A DNA stretch of 64,000 nucleotides from Lutibacter sp. (GCF_016342705.1 NZ_JAEINV010000002.1:124001-188000); one strand, 5' to 3'; shown: positions 7,754 to 16,514, counted from the first letter of the stretch. Notes: generated from the letters alone by a model not told the origin. Translations and numbers: made by a program.

Positions 7754-8719
7754 TCATTCTATTATTTTTAAAACTACATTACCTGTCTTTTGTCCAGATT
7801 CAACGTATTTATATGCCTCCACTATTTGTTCCAATTTATAGTATCTGTCAATTACAGGTTTATACATACCTTTTTCGACTAATTCTTTTAAGAATGTAAC
7901 ATCCTCTTTATTAATTGATGGAATTGGAAATAAAACCCTTTTTCTACCAAAAAGGGGAGTTGTTAGGGCAAAAAATATATTCTCAGCATTTTTTCCTAAT
8001 TCTGTTGAAATGTAGATTCCTTTTTCAGTTAGCAACGGCTTACACTGTCCAAATGAGCTTTTACCTACGGCATCAAATATGAAGTCAAATTTTGTTGCTG
8101 TATTTGTAAAATCTTGTGTTTGATAATCAATAACAATATTTGCTCCAAGAGATTTTATTAGTTCTACATTTTTAGTGTTACAAACAGCGGTAACATTTGT
8201 TCCAAAATATTTCAAAAGCTGAACAGCCGCCGAACCAATTGCTCCAGTAGCTCCATAAACCAGCACATTTTGGCCACTTTTAATTTTAGCGGCTCTAATA
8301 TTATTCAAGGCATAATGCGCCCCTTCAGTAATTGGTGTAGCTTCATAGAAGTTTACGTTTTCGGGCAAAAATTCGATAGCTTCATTTTCAGCAATGGTTA
8401 AATATTCTCCATGTCCTCCAAAGGTTTTGTCATTATAACCAAAAACTTTATCCCCATTCTTGAATGTTGTTACATTCTTACCAACTTCTTCAATGATACC
8501 TGAGAATTCACAACCTAAAACTGTATATTTTGGTCGTAAAAGTCCACTCCAGAATCGAGAAATAAAATATTCAGCACTGCGAAAACCAGCATCTGTCCGA
8601 TTTACTGTAGATGCATAAACTTTCACCAATACCTCTTTGTCTTTTGGTATGGGTTTGGGAACTTCCATTAATTTGACAACTTCTGGCGGTCCATATTTAG
8701 TATGTACTATTGCTTTCAT
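7754..8719 (-). CDS. Zinc-less MDR-family NAD(P)-dependent oxidoreductase
   Basis: A 321-residue medium-chain dehydrogenase/reductase of the quinone-oxidoreductase type. The N-terminal GroES-like fold (about 1-120) includes PPEVVKLMEVPKP and LGCEFSGIIEEVG. The Rossmann domain carries GATGAIGSAAVQ at 156-167 for NAD(P)H binding. The Cys/Cys/Cys/Cys structural zinc lobe and catalytic zinc ligands of alcohol dehydrogenases are absent, and substrate is unknown. It is the last gene of the co-oriented array, 74 bp after the amidohydrolase, with a 270-bp gap before sigZ in which I see no clear feature. Confidence 0.88.
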   Translation of the reverse strand: MKAIVHTKYGPPEVVKLMEVPKPIPKDKEVLVKVYASTVNRTDAGFRSAEYFISRFWSGLLRPKYTVLGCEFSGIIEEVGKNVTTFKNGDKVFGYNDKTFGGHGEYLTIAENEAIEFLPENVNFYEATPITEGAHYALNNIRAAKIKSGQNVLVYGATGAIGSAAVQLLKYFGTNVTAVCNTKNVELIKSLGANIVIDYQTQDFTNTATKFDFIFDAVGKSSFGQCKPLLTEKGIYISTELGKNAENIFFALTTPLFGRKRVLFPIPSINKEDVTFLKELVEKGMYKPVIDRYYKLEQIVEAYKYVESGQKTGNVVLKIIE

Positions 8720-8793
8720 TTTTTAATTGCAAATGGCATTTGTTTGGTGTCGGTTATTACTTATTCCATCTATTTGATTGCTGCCAATAGTTT

Positions 8794-10227
8794 TTATTTT
8801 TCAACCAATAGATATTCAGCATATCTAAAAGCAGTGACAACTAAATTGTTGCGATCTCGAGCATTCTCAGTAAATTGATTCAATATTTTTTTATTGATTT
8901 TTCGTCCTTTAATCATTACCCATTCAGGATTGTTTAACACACTCAAATCTTCAAGAGGATTTTTGGAAGTCACTATAAAGTTTGCCCATTTACCATTTTC
9001 AATGGTGCCAATTTGTGCCAATTCTTTATGGGTTTTGGAAGGATTAATTGTTGCCGTTTTTAAAACTTCATAGTTGCTTAACCCTGCTTCTTTGTACAAT
9101 TCAAGTTCCTGGTGAATAGCATACCCGGGTGCAGTTATACCTATTCCTGAGTCTGTTCCGCAGATGATGTTTACGCCCGCTTCATTCATTCTTTTTATAA
9201 TATACAAATGAAATTGATGTTGCTTATAAATAGACGCTTTAATTGCGCTATTATTTTCTTTTTCGTTTGCCCATCTATTGTATTGTGCTTTACTGTCTAC
9301 CATTTGAATTAACGGATTTATATAATGTACGGGTTCCGATTTCAAAACATTTTCACCCTGCTCAAGCATTTCAAAAATCTTGTAATAACTGGTCAATGTT
9401 GGGCAAAATGATTTTTTGGTACTCACGAATTTTTGAATTATCGTTTCAAGTTTTAAACTGTCAAGTTTGTATTCAAGTGGTTGTTGGACAATTTCTTCTG
9501 CGTGTTCAATACTTGCTATTTGAGGATGAAATTGGTTTAGATACGGTATTTCCCGGCTGGGATGAGCTGCAATGGAAATATTGGAAACTATGGACTGCTC
9601 TATAATAGCATTTTCAATGTTTTCGGGTAAACCGGCATAGGTTTTAATAAAATTGAAACCTCGTTTTTTATAGGCTATAACCAATCGTTTAGCTTCTTCA
9701 GGCGTGCTAATTTGTACTTTGTCATCTCCTAAGTCGTTTTTGCCTGTTAGTTTTGGGCTTGAAGTAAAAAATAACGGACCAATAATATTTTCATCGTTTA
9801 TGTCTTTTTTTATTCTTAAATGCATTGGATATCCCCATAAATTTCTAATCGTGGTAACACCATTGGCGAGATAAAGTCCAAGCTCTTGTTTGTCCCATAG
9901 GTGTATATGCATATCAATCAATCCTGGGGACAAAAATTTGTTCTCCCCATCTATAATTTCGGTGCCTTCCAAAACAATTGAATCTGCAATTTTTTCAATA
10001 ATTCCGTTTTTCACCCAAACTGTTTTATGTGCCAATATGGTGTCCTTTGACATCGGTACAATATTGATGTTGGTTATTAGATAGGAAGTTTGTTTTAAGC
10101 TTGGGTTGTTTTTAATCTTGAGATATGTGGTATCATAAACATCAACAGCTAGAAAAACGATGCCTGCAACAGTTAACATCAATAGTAATGCTAAAATTAT
10201 TTTTATAACCCGTTTTAGATATTTCAT
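8794..10227 (-). CDS. Membrane-anchored amidohydrolase (imidazolonepropionase-like)
   Basis: A 477-residue metal-dependent hydrolase. An N-terminal TM anchor (about 9-30) places the catalytic domain outside the cytoplasmic membrane. The composite beta domain (about 48-100) leads into LSPGLIDMHIHLW with the metal ligands H107 and H109. Further family marks are AAHPSREIP, SIEHAEEI and CGTDSGIGITAPG (catalytic Asp), then the second half of the beta domain, ENGKWANFIV. This is the secreted/anchored amidohydrolase group common in Bacteroidota, often active on peptides or cyclic imides; the substrate is unknown. It follows a repeat element in the array. Confidence 0.88.
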   Translation of the reverse strand: MKYLKRVIKIILALLLMLTVAGIVFLAVDVYDTTYLKIKNNPSLKQTSYLITNINIVPMSKDTILAHKTVWVKNGIIEKIADSIVLEGTEIIDGENKFLSPGLIDMHIHLWDKQELGLYLANGVTTIRNLWGYPMHLRIKKDINDENIIGPLFFTSSPKLTGKNDLGDDKVQISTPEEAKRLVIAYKKRGFNFIKTYAGLPENIENAIIEQSIVSNISIAAHPSREIPYLNQFHPQIASIEHAEEIVQQPLEYKLDSLKLETIIQKFVSTKKSFCPTLTSYYKIFEMLEQGENVLKSEPVHYINPLIQMVDSKAQYNRWANEKENNSAIKASIYKQHQFHLYIIKRMNEAGVNIICGTDSGIGITAPGYAIHQELELYKEAGLSNYEVLKTATINPSKTHKELAQIGTIENGKWANFIVTSKNPLEDLSVLNNPEWVMIKGRKINKKILNQFTENARDRNNLVVTAFRYAEYLLVEK

Positions 10228-10235
10228 ATTGTAAT

Positions 10236-10331
10236 TATTGTTAACAATTTAGGCTAGGAAAAGTTGCGGATTAAAAAAAATTCTTTTTCGGTTTAAATTT
10301 AAGCATAAATTATATGCGGTGTTGTAAGCGG
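10236..10331 (-). repeat. attC-like intergenic element 1
   Basis: Reading on the minus strand, the left arm is TTACAACACCGCATATAA then TTTATGCTTAAATTTAAAC; the right end is TTGTTAACAATAATTAC. The left arm matches the arms at 12370-12475, 20048-20156 and 22744-22794. It fills most of the gap between the CPBP and amidohydrolase genes. Confidence 0.5.
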
Positions 10332-10336
10332 TTTTT

Positions 10337-11191
10337 TTATAAACTTTCTTTTTCAGCTTTTCTCCAAAAGTAAATGGCAAAAATAGTCGTTATAATCGGA
10401 ATCATAAATCCATATTCATCAATCCAAAATGTAGTTTTATCATTAGAAATTGTTAAAGGTGTACATATTTTTTGAATGTAAATATTGTGAACAGAATGAT
10501 ATAGAACTGCTGGCCATAAACTATTCGATTTAAAAGTGTAATACGCCAGAATTACAGAAATTCCAATGATCATAATAGTAAAAGCTCCCATATGTAGCAA
10601 AAGGTTTTCGCTACTTCCATATATTAAATTAATTAAAGGAAAATGCCAAACGGCCCAAATTAAACCACTTATAATTGCAAGTGCTTTAAAAGACATTACT
10701 TTTCTCAATTCGAAGATTAAAAAGCCACGCCATCCAATTTCTTCTCCCAAAGTAGCACCTAAATTTTTTATAACACCAACTGTCAATAATAGAAAGATCA
10801 TTACAACTATTACAAGTGTTTGGTTGGTACTTTCAATACCCAATTCATTACTCCATTGTAGGATTCTTTCAGTATTTATGAGATTTCCAAAACCAAATAA
10901 CCAAATGAAGACATACGCAATTGAAACATACAATATGGGTGTGATGTATGAGTGTCTTAAGTATTTTAATTCTTTTAAACGCCATGGCAAACTTGAAATA
11001 GGTCTCATTCTAATTTTCAATGTAATTAAAGATGCCAGCGCTGGCGATAACATTAAAGCACCAACGTAAATACTCGTTGGGTTTAATTTTAAAATCGCAT
11101 AATATGCTATGGAACTTAAGGCTGTAAGTAGCATTAAAAACAGCATTATTGTTTTCCACGTTTCTTTAATTTCCGATGCAGTTTTTGACAT
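10337..11191 (-). CDS. CPBP-family intramembrane glutamic endopeptidase
   Basis: A 284-residue polytopic membrane protein of the Abi/CAAX-protease (Rce1-like) family. Motif 1 is GATLGEEIGWRGF (E150, E151, R155), motif 2 is WAVWHFPL (H183) and motif 3 is YHSVHN (His near 236 and Asn near 241). About eight hydrophobic segments are visible. The active-site residues are intact. Family members act in bacteriocin immunity or membrane protein processing, but the target here is unknown. It starts 36 nt after a CGTCTTTTTT block and 55 bp after an attC-like element. Confidence 0.9.
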   Translation of the reverse strand: MSKTASEIKETWKTIMLFLMLLTALSSIAYYAILKLNPTSIYVGALMLSPALASLITLKIRMRPISSLPWRLKELKYLRHSYITPILYVSIAYVFIWLFGFGNLINTERILQWSNELGIESTNQTLVIVVMIFLLLTVGVIKNLGATLGEEIGWRGFLIFELRKVMSFKALAIISGLIWAVWHFPLINLIYGSSENLLLHMGAFTIMIIGISVILAYYTFKSNSLWPAVLYHSVHNIYIQKICTPLTISNDKTTFWIDEYGFMIPIITTIFAIYFWRKAEKESL

Positions 11192-11207
11192 TTATTTTTT
11201 AGGTTAG

Positions 11208-11217
11208 TTTTAAAAAA
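11208..11217 (-). promoter_or_regulatory. CGTCTTTTTT block upstream of CPBP gene
   Basis: The minus strand reads ATCGTCTTTTTTAAAAC about 20 nt before the CPBP start. The same 10-mer occurs upstream of 23970 and 25829, and a 9/10 version in the sigZ-linked motifs. The second box (GTCTTGG) is absent here, so any promoter role is uncertain. Confidence 0.3.
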
Positions 11218-11245
11218 GACGATGAGGTATGAGTTTCGTTACATT

Positions 11246-11300
11246 GCACCTAACAGTGGGTATAAAGGTTGTTTTTATGCCCATTAATATTGTTATGAGC
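11246..11300 (-). repeat. attC-like intergenic element 2 (compact hairpin)
   Basis: Minus strand: CTCATAACAATATTAA, TGGGCATAAA, loop, TTTATACCCA, CTGTTAGGTGC. The arms pair as TGGGCATAAA / TTTATACCCA and TAACA / TGTTA. The right end, GTTAGGT, fits the integron R' consensus GTTRRRY. The last Ser codon and stop of the upstream beta-lactamase-family gene lie inside the left arm. Confidence 0.55.
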
Positions 11301-12333
11301 TTTTTTTACGTCTCACTATTTTTACAATACGATTGTATACAATTTCTGCTAAATTCCAGTCATATCCATCAAAGTTGGTGGTATTGTTAAATTGAATCAC
11401 CACAGTATCTATGTCTTTGTAGTATTTCGCAAAACTCTGATAGCCCGGGAGCAGGCCAGTATGCTCGTATTCGTAAATGGAAGAATAGATTTCCTGTTCC
11501 CCTTCCTTAAACACCGAACCATCGTTTAATGCTCGCAAGAATTTACCTACATCTTCTGCTGTAGCTAACATTAAGCCTGTATCCTCAGTCTTAAAATCTT
11601 TATGAACACCAACATAATAGCCACTCATCACATCGTCTATATTTACTTCACTAAGCGAACCGAACGTGTTTTTCAGCTCAAGAGGAATCAAAATTTCTTC
11701 CTTTATAAATTGCTGATGTGGATAACCTAACGTTATATCAATGAGATCCTCAATCAGCATATAATTGGTATTTGAATAGCCATAATCTTCATCCGGTTTA
11801 AAGTCAGCAGGTAAATCCAGTGCGTAATCAAGTGTTTCTTGTCTGTTTTTTGGCGGTTTTGTCCAATAATCAGGATGGTCTACAAAATTGGGAATACCAC
11901 TGCGATGTTGCAGCATCATTCTCAAGGTTATTGTGTCTGAATATTCAATTCTTCCGGCTAGTTCCGGAAAGTATTCAGCGAGTTTTTTATCTAAAGACAA
12001 ACGTCCGTCTTTAACTAGTTTTGTGGTAGCAACAGCCACGTATAACTTGGTGATACTGGCAATCTTGAATAAGGCTTGCGGGTAGGCAGGTATTTTGTTT
12101 TTTCTGTCGTGCCAGCCAGCGGCATAAAACTCCGGTGGCTTCCCAGCTTGATCCACATAAACAATCATTCCATCAAATCCGTGATTGATTCCTTCATTTA
12201 ATTGTTCTTGGACTGTCTCGGGTAGTGGTAAAATCCAAGCCTTAACCAAAATCCAAGGTACGAAGTACATGGAGGATATGCTTGCAATAATAAATAGTAT
12301 TCTGAGTATTCGTTTTGTTTGTTTTTTGTTCAT
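11293..12333 (-). CDS. Serine hydrolase, beta-lactamase (class C/PBP) family
   Basis: A 346-residue protein with an N-terminal TM anchor (about 11-33), then the penicillin-binding fold. The catalytic triplet SITK (S93, K96), the YSN motif (Y186-N188) and HTG (291-293, the KTG equivalent) are all present. This family includes esterases, D-peptidases and beta-lactamases; the sequence does not show which. It is one of four members in the array, but short and lacking a C-terminal domain. The 3' end of the gene runs into an attC-like element. Confidence 0.88.
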   Translation of the reverse strand: MNKKQTKRILRILFIIASISSMYFVPWILVKAWILPLPETVQEQLNEGINHGFDGMIVYVDQAGKPPEFYAAGWHDRKNKIPAYPQALFKIASITKLYVAVATTKLVKDGRLSLDKKLAEYFPELAGRIEYSDTITLRMMLQHRSGIPNFVDHPDYWTKPPKNRQETLDYALDLPADFKPDEDYGYSNTNYMLIEDLIDITLGYPHQQFIKEEILIPLELKNTFGSLSEVNIDDVMSGYYVGVHKDFKTEDTGLMLATAEDVGKFLRALNDGSVFKEGEQEIYSSIYEYEHTGLLPGYQSFAKYYKDIDTVVIQFNNTTNFDGYDWNLAEIVYNRIVKIVRRKKSS

Positions 12334-12369
12334 AATGTCTATTTAAGGCAAGCGCACTTTTATTAAATT

Positions 12370-12475
12370 GCTCATAACGAGTTTTTATAATATTTCTGCG
12401 ACTTGAAAATCGGTCGTTGAATGTTTGCCGTTAATATCAGTTCCAATTTAAGCATAAATTTTATGAGGTGCTGTG
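12370..12475 (-). repeat. attC-like intergenic element 3 (full length)
   Basis: Minus strand: CAGCACCTCATAAAA, TTTATGCTTAAATT, then GGCAAACATTCAAC, GATTTT, GTCGCA, and a right arm ATTATAAAAACTCG followed by TTATGAGCAATTTAAT. It aligns over about 105 bp with the element at 20048-20156. The last codons of the preceding methyltransferase gene lie inside its left arm. Confidence 0.6.
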
Positions 12476-13107
12476 CTTCCTTTTTTAGCTATTATTATTG
12501 TATGAATTTCTTCAGTTCCATCAGCTTTTGCATAGTTTTTATGAAGCAATCTTTCCGTTTCAAAAAAATTAGCTTTGAGTTCTTTTTCGAGATTATCTAA
12601 ATTATGATAATAAAAATATGTTCTATCTCCGCTACTTCCTGATATAAATCCTGAATTTTCATAATCTCCAGCAACAAAACTCAAGTAAAGTATTCCAGAA
12701 GAATTCAGTAGATTGTTACAGTCGGTTATAAGTTTTATACAGTCGAATTTAGATAAATATGGAATACAAAAACCACATACAATAGCATCAAACTTTTCAT
12801 TTAAGCTATGAATTTCTCGGCTGTCCATTATTTCAAATTCAGCCAATGGATTATTCTTTCTAGCCAATTCAACCATATTTTCTGAAATGTCAATTCCTTT
12901 TATTTTTAAATTGGCATTTTTTGTTAAAAGATATTTGGTAATGTTTCCTGGTCCGCAACCAATTTCCAGAACTGAGGCGTTTGTCTTAATAATTAAATCA
13001 AGAAAAATATTATATGTGTCATTGTACAAGTCTAAATTCATAAACTTGTCGTGGTAGATTTGAGCTATTTTGTTCCAAGTCTCAAATGTCTCTTTATATC
13101 TGTCCAT
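12448..13107 (-). CDS. Class I SAM-dependent methyltransferase
   Basis: A 219-residue protein with motif I VLEIGCGPGNITKYL (46-60), an acidic end of beta-2 (KGIDISENMVELA) and motif IV DAIVCGFCIPYLS. Substrate unknown; the methyltransf_25/11-type core suggests a small molecule. The C-terminus (STAPHKIYA) is encoded inside the left arm of an attC-like element, so the final residues may have been rewritten by recombination. It is not closely similar to the next methyltransferase upstream. Confidence 0.88.
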   Translation of the reverse strand: MDRYKETFETWNKIAQIYHDKFMNLDLYNDTYNIFLDLIIKTNASVLEIGCGPGNITKYLLTKNANLKIKGIDISENMVELARKNNPLAEFEIMDSREIHSLNEKFDAIVCGFCIPYLSKFDCIKLITDCNNLLNSSGILYLSFVAGDYENSGFISGSSGDRTYFYYHNLDNLEKELKANFFETERLLHKNYAKADGTEEIHTIIIAKKGSTAPHKIYA

Positions 13108-13145
13108 GATTGTTATTTAAAATGTAGCTATAAATAGTAGTATTA

Positions 13146-13172
13146 GTGTCGTTTAAAAAGTGTTAGCTGTTG
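13146..13172 (-). repeat. attC-like partial element 4
   Basis: Minus strand CAGCTAACACTTTTTAAACG lies directly after the upstream methyltransferase stop. It matches the GCTAACACC left arm seen at 22744-22794 but then diverges. No right arm is recognisable. Confidence 0.3.
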
Positions 13173-13943
13173 TTATAATTTATAAGCCAGAATTATTGGT
13201 TGATAATAACCCGACTCAAATGGCATTAACCATTTTATCTTACTAAAACCTGCTCGCTTAAAAAGAGCCGTCATCTCATCTCTTTTATAAGCTCTATATT
13301 GTGATTTTCTATCAAAGGTTTCGTAATTATTTTCGTCCCCTTTTATTGTAAAGTGATTGACTAAGTACGTATTATCATCGTTCCAATCCCATACTTGAAA
13401 AGAGATAGTTCTATTTTTTTCGGAACCTTTTATATTTGGCTTTGTACTCGTGGGTTTTTCTTCCAATAGTTGATTGTAATCTCTAATACTGCCAATAAAT
13501 AAACCATTAGATTTCATTTTTGAAAGCATATTTTTTGATGCGACAAACAAATCCTCATCTGTCAATAAATGTGGGAGGGAATTATCACATGAAATTACGA
13601 TGTCAAAAATCCCTTCGACTTGTGATTCAAGTTTCATAAAATCAGCAACAGCAAAATTAATGTCAATATTTCTTTTTTCAGCTTCTTCTTTGGCCCTTTC
13701 TATCGCTTTGGGACTTAAATCTGTTCCTGTAACTAAATAATCATATTGTGCCAATCCAATCGCCTGTGTCCCAATTCCACAGGAGCAATCCAGTAAAGTT
13801 TTTGAGTCGATTATTGAATTTTCTTGAATGACTTTGTTCAATATTTTTGCTTGTTCATTTATCGTCACATCCCAATCATTGAAAATTAAGTGATAATCCA
13901 TTGCTAATTCATTATAGAATTTCTTGGTTGATTGATTTTGCAT
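13173..13943 (-). CDS. Class I SAM-dependent methyltransferase
   Basis: A 256-residue protein. Motif I is LLDCSCGIGTQAIGLA (50-65), followed by VTGTDLSPKAIERA, then FDIVISCDNSLPHLL as motif IV. The all-Cys variant DCSCGIGT is common in a Bacteroidota group of small-molecule methyltransferases. The C-terminal half contains a seven-stranded extension with SIRDYNQLLEEKPT. The substrate is not identifiable. It begins 39 nt after the acetyltransferase stop, the tightest spacing between unrelated genes in this array. Confidence 0.88.
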   Translation of the reverse strand: MQNQSTKKFYNELAMDYHLIFNDWDVTINEQAKILNKVIQENSIIDSKTLLDCSCGIGTQAIGLAQYDYLVTGTDLSPKAIERAKEEAEKRNIDINFAVADFMKLESQVEGIFDIVISCDNSLPHLLTDEDLFVASKNMLSKMKSNGLFIGSIRDYNQLLEEKPTSTKPNIKGSEKNRTISFQVWDWNDDNTYLVNHFTIKGDENNYETFDRKSQYRAYKRDEMTALFKRAGFSKIKWLMPFESGYYQPIILAYKL

Positions 13944-13982
13944 ATTTCTTCTGGCTATTTTGTTATTTGAAGTGCGTTTATC

Positions 13983-14612
13983 TTATTTTGCGTTCATTAA
14001 TTTGTCAATATTAATATCAGTCAAGTTTTGCACGTTTCTTGTTATTTTTTCAATTTCCCAATCCCACCATTTTATTTCCATTAGTTGAGAAATTTGCTGT
14101 TCAGAAAATCTTTTCTTAATTTCTTTAGCGGGATTACCACCCACAAAGGAATAGGGATCGACATTTTTTGTGACTGTTGAATTTGTGGCAATTATCGCCC
14201 CGTCTCCCACTTTAACTCCAGGCATGATTGTCGCATTATGACCAATCCAAACATCATTACCGACAATGGTGTCTCCTTTTGTTGGGTACGTTTTTCCATC
14301 CATTGCATTTGACCAATCCTCTCCAAAAATGGCAAAAGAGTAAGCCGATATTGCATTTGACAAATGGATTGCCCCATTCATGATGAAAGTTACATCGTAA
14401 GCAATCATACAAAATTTTCCAATGATTAATTTGTCCCCTATGAAATCAAAAAGATATTTTACATTCTTCTCGAAATTCCCAACGTTTTCAAAATCATCAC
14501 AATAGGTGTAATCGCCAACAATGATATTTGGATTGGTAATACAATTTTTCAGGAAACAAAGTTTCTCATACCCCTTTAAAGGGAACCTATTGTCTTTATT
14601 AGGGATTTCCAT
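13983..14612 (-). CDS. CatB/Vat-family xenobiotic acetyltransferase
   Basis: A 209-residue acetyl-CoA-dependent O-acetyltransferase with a left-handed beta-helix. The family signature IMNGAIHLSNAISAYSF includes the likely catalytic His83, and the hexapeptide repeats run from about 115 to 170 (IVGNDVWIGHNATIMPGVKV, GDGAIIATNSTVTKNV). The motif VGGNPAKEIKKRF ends the coil. Members inactivate chloramphenicol or streptogramin A, though many chromosomal homologues have unknown acceptors. This class of gene is classic integron-cassette cargo, which fits the surrounding array. Confidence 0.9.
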   Translation of the reverse strand: MEIPNKDNRFPLKGYEKLCFLKNCITNPNIIVGDYTYCDDFENVGNFEKNVKYLFDFIGDKLIIGKFCMIAYDVTFIMNGAIHLSNAISAYSFAIFGEDWSNAMDGKTYPTKGDTIVGNDVWIGHNATIMPGVKVGDGAIIATNSTVTKNVDPYSFVGGNPAKEIKKRFSEQQISQLMEIKWWDWEIEKITRNVQNLTDINIDKLMNAK

Positions 14613-14662
14613 TCCTGTTTATTTTAAGTGATGCATAACATATTGACTCATTGAACTATGAT

Positions 14663-14779
14663 TTAATCTATTGGAAAAACTTCGAAATCTGTGTAATCTT
14701 TCCAATGCTCAATCCAAGTTTTAAAAAGGCGTTCATCATTTGTTTCCATAAGTGTATTATACTGAAATAGGTTGACCAT
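14663..14779 (-). CDS. Short ORF, possible gene fragment
   Basis: A 38-residue frame (ATG 14779, TAA 14663) reading MVNLFQYNTL ... TWIEHWKDYTDFEVFPID. It lies in the 349-bp gap between the TPR-bearing hydrolase and the acetyltransferase, downstream of an attC-like element. The sequence is rich in aromatic and acidic residues and looks like coding sequence, but I recognise no family and it could be the end of a lost cassette gene. Confidence 0.3.
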   Translation of the reverse strand: MVNLFQYNTLMETNDERLFKTWIEHWKDYTDFEVFPID

Positions 14780-14809
14780 TTTTGATGGTTAATTCGTTTT
14801 TTTTAATTT

Positions 14810-14947
14810 GCGGCAACAACGGGTTTCTTATAAGATTTTTTGAGTGTTTAAGCATCTAATTTAGTAAATTCAAAGCGGATAGAAAATCCAGCAAGGATAT
14901 ACGTAAGTAAGCTTGCACCTGCAATAAATTTTATAAGGTGTTGGCAA
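14810..14947 (-). repeat. attC-like intergenic element 5 (long form)
   Basis: Minus strand: TTGCCAACACCTTATAAAAT at the left, and TCTTATAAGAAACCCG then TTGTTGCCGCAAATTAAA at the right, about 135 bp apart. The two ends are imperfect inverted repeats (GCCAACA / TGTTGC and CTTATAA / TTATAAG). The interior includes ATGCTTAAACAC, shared with other copies. Confidence 0.55.
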
Positions 14948-14961
14948 TAGTTTTGTTTTCT

Positions 14962-16455
14962 TTAGTCTTTATTTAATAAGTTATTTAGTGCTTTTATTGA
15001 TCCCTCGCTACCTAATTCCACTGCTCTTGTATAACTTTTTATTGCTTCCTTTTCCTGGTTATAATTTAGGTAAGCTTCACCAAGGGAATCCCATAAATTA
15101 CCATCTTTCGGAAATAATTTAATATTGAGTTTAAATATCTCTAATGCCCAACCAGTTTCTTTTTCTTTTTCCAATTTACTGTATCCTATTCTGTTGAGTA
15201 TGGAAGGGTCATTAAATTCACCTTTAAGTTCCTTCTTCAGAAAAGAAGGTAATTCATCAGCGTTCGTTGGGTCATTTGTTCTCATAAATTCATGAATCAA
15301 TTCATAAATATTTTTAGAAATTGGTGTAGCGTTGTAATTTGTATCAAAAATCATTTTACTTATTTCTCTAGCAACATATTCTGAATCATTTCCTAAAAAT
15401 GCATTTGTTAAATAAATAACAACTACATCGTCATCTATAAATTTAACAAAATCTGCAAAATATATTCCATTACTGCCGTTGTGAGCAACGATTTTGGTCT
15501 CTCTGTCACTTTTAGATATTGCCCAACCATAACCATAATATGATGTCATTTTATCATTTTCTGCTACATACGGTGTTTCTTGGACTCTTCTAGTTTTTGA
15601 TGTTAAAACTACATTGTTTTTTAAAGCAATTTGCCATTTGTATAAATCTTCAACTGTTGAATAAATATCACCTTTCCCTATACTATACCAATGTTTATCA
15701 TTGTAAGGGAGATGTTGTTGAGTTGTTCCCCAGTCTACCCATTTCTCATCAGCGATATTGTAGTAGTAACCGTGTGCGAGTCTTTCTGTATTAAAATTGA
15801 TACTTTTATATCCTGTACTTTTCATTTGAGACGGTTCAAATAAATAATCATTTAGAAAAGAACTATATATTTGTCCTGAAACTGACTCCAAAATGGCAGT
15901 TAGCATGATGTAATTGGCATTTGCATATTGGTGCTTTGTACCAGGTTTTGATTGTAATTCAGATTCAAAAAATTCTTTTAAAAACTGTTCTTTACTTGCC
16001 TCGTCATATCTAAAATCACCAGTTTTATTGGAAATACCTGACGTATGAGTTAATAATTGATGAATGGTTATATCCCTTTTGTCAATAGGTGTCTGAATAA
16101 AATATGAACTTATTTTATCTGATGTTTTAATTTTTCCTTGCTCTACAAGTTTTAAAATAGCTGATGCAGTAAATTGCTTGGTTACTGAACCAATATTAAA
16201 AACAGTCGAAGACGTATTTGGTATTTTATTTCTTCTATCCGCCCATCCATATCCTTTAGATAAAATAATTTCTCCTTTTCTTGAAACTAAAACAGCTCCG
16301 GAAAAGCCATTAGTAACACTCGCATTTAAATAAGAGTCAATTTTGTTTGCTAATTGAGATTTGTTGGTGAACTCTTTATTGATGTTTTGAGAAAAAGAGT
16401 CTAATGTTGGAATGATTAATAATATGGTAATTAATGCCTTAATAGATAAATTCAT
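14962..16455 (-). CDS. Secreted serine hydrolase (beta-lactamase family) with C-terminal TPR segment
   Basis: A 497-residue protein from the ATG at 16455; the open frame extends to a GTG at 16545 but the ATG gives a clean signal peptide (MNLSIKALITILLIIPTLDSFSQ). The catalytic motifs are SVTK (S90, K93), YAN (177-179) and HNGSNG (near 325). Residues about 425-490 form a tetratricopeptide-like region (WALEIFKLNIKLFPKDGNLW, then SYTRAVELG). This is the Bacteroidota serine hydrolase type, with unknown substrate. A TTGA tetranucleotide tract lies just before the start. Confidence 0.88.
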   Translation of the reverse strand: MNLSIKALITILLIIPTLDSFSQNINKEFTNKSQLANKIDSYLNASVTNGFSGAVLVSRKGEIILSKGYGWADRRNKIPNTSSTVFNIGSVTKQFTASAILKLVEQGKIKTSDKISSYFIQTPIDKRDITIHQLLTHTSGISNKTGDFRYDEASKEQFLKEFFESELQSKPGTKHQYANANYIMLTAILESVSGQIYSSFLNDYLFEPSQMKSTGYKSINFNTERLAHGYYYNIADEKWVDWGTTQQHLPYNDKHWYSIGKGDIYSTVEDLYKWQIALKNNVVLTSKTRRVQETPYVAENDKMTSYYGYGWAISKSDRETKIVAHNGSNGIYFADFVKFIDDDVVVIYLTNAFLGNDSEYVAREISKMIFDTNYNATPISKNIYELIHEFMRTNDPTNADELPSFLKKELKGEFNDPSILNRIGYSKLEKEKETGWALEIFKLNIKLFPKDGNLWDSLGEAYLNYNQEKEAIKSYTRAVELGSEGSIKALNNLLNKD

Positions 16456-16461
16456 TTTACT

Positions 16462-16485
16462 TTGATTGATTGATTGATTGATTGA
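16462..16485. repeat. Tetranucleotide repeat (TTGA)6 in the leader of the serine hydrolase gene
   Basis: Six uninterrupted TTGA units (TCAA on the coding strand), ending 7 nt before the ATG at 16455. Because the repeat lies in the leader and upstream of the start, slippage would change spacing between promoter and start rather than the reading frame. Confidence 0.85.
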
Positions 16486-16514
16486 TGACAAGTAAGTATA
16501 TCTGTATTCAATTT

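Noticed and set aside
13146-13172. A complete attC-like element between the two methyltransferases
   Set aside because: Only a left-arm match is visible and no right arm can be found, so it is reported only as partial.
14192-14377. Minus-strand 61-codon frame inside the acetyltransferase gene
   Set aside because: Same strand but other frame of the CatB/Vat gene; low-complexity codon shadow with no family features.
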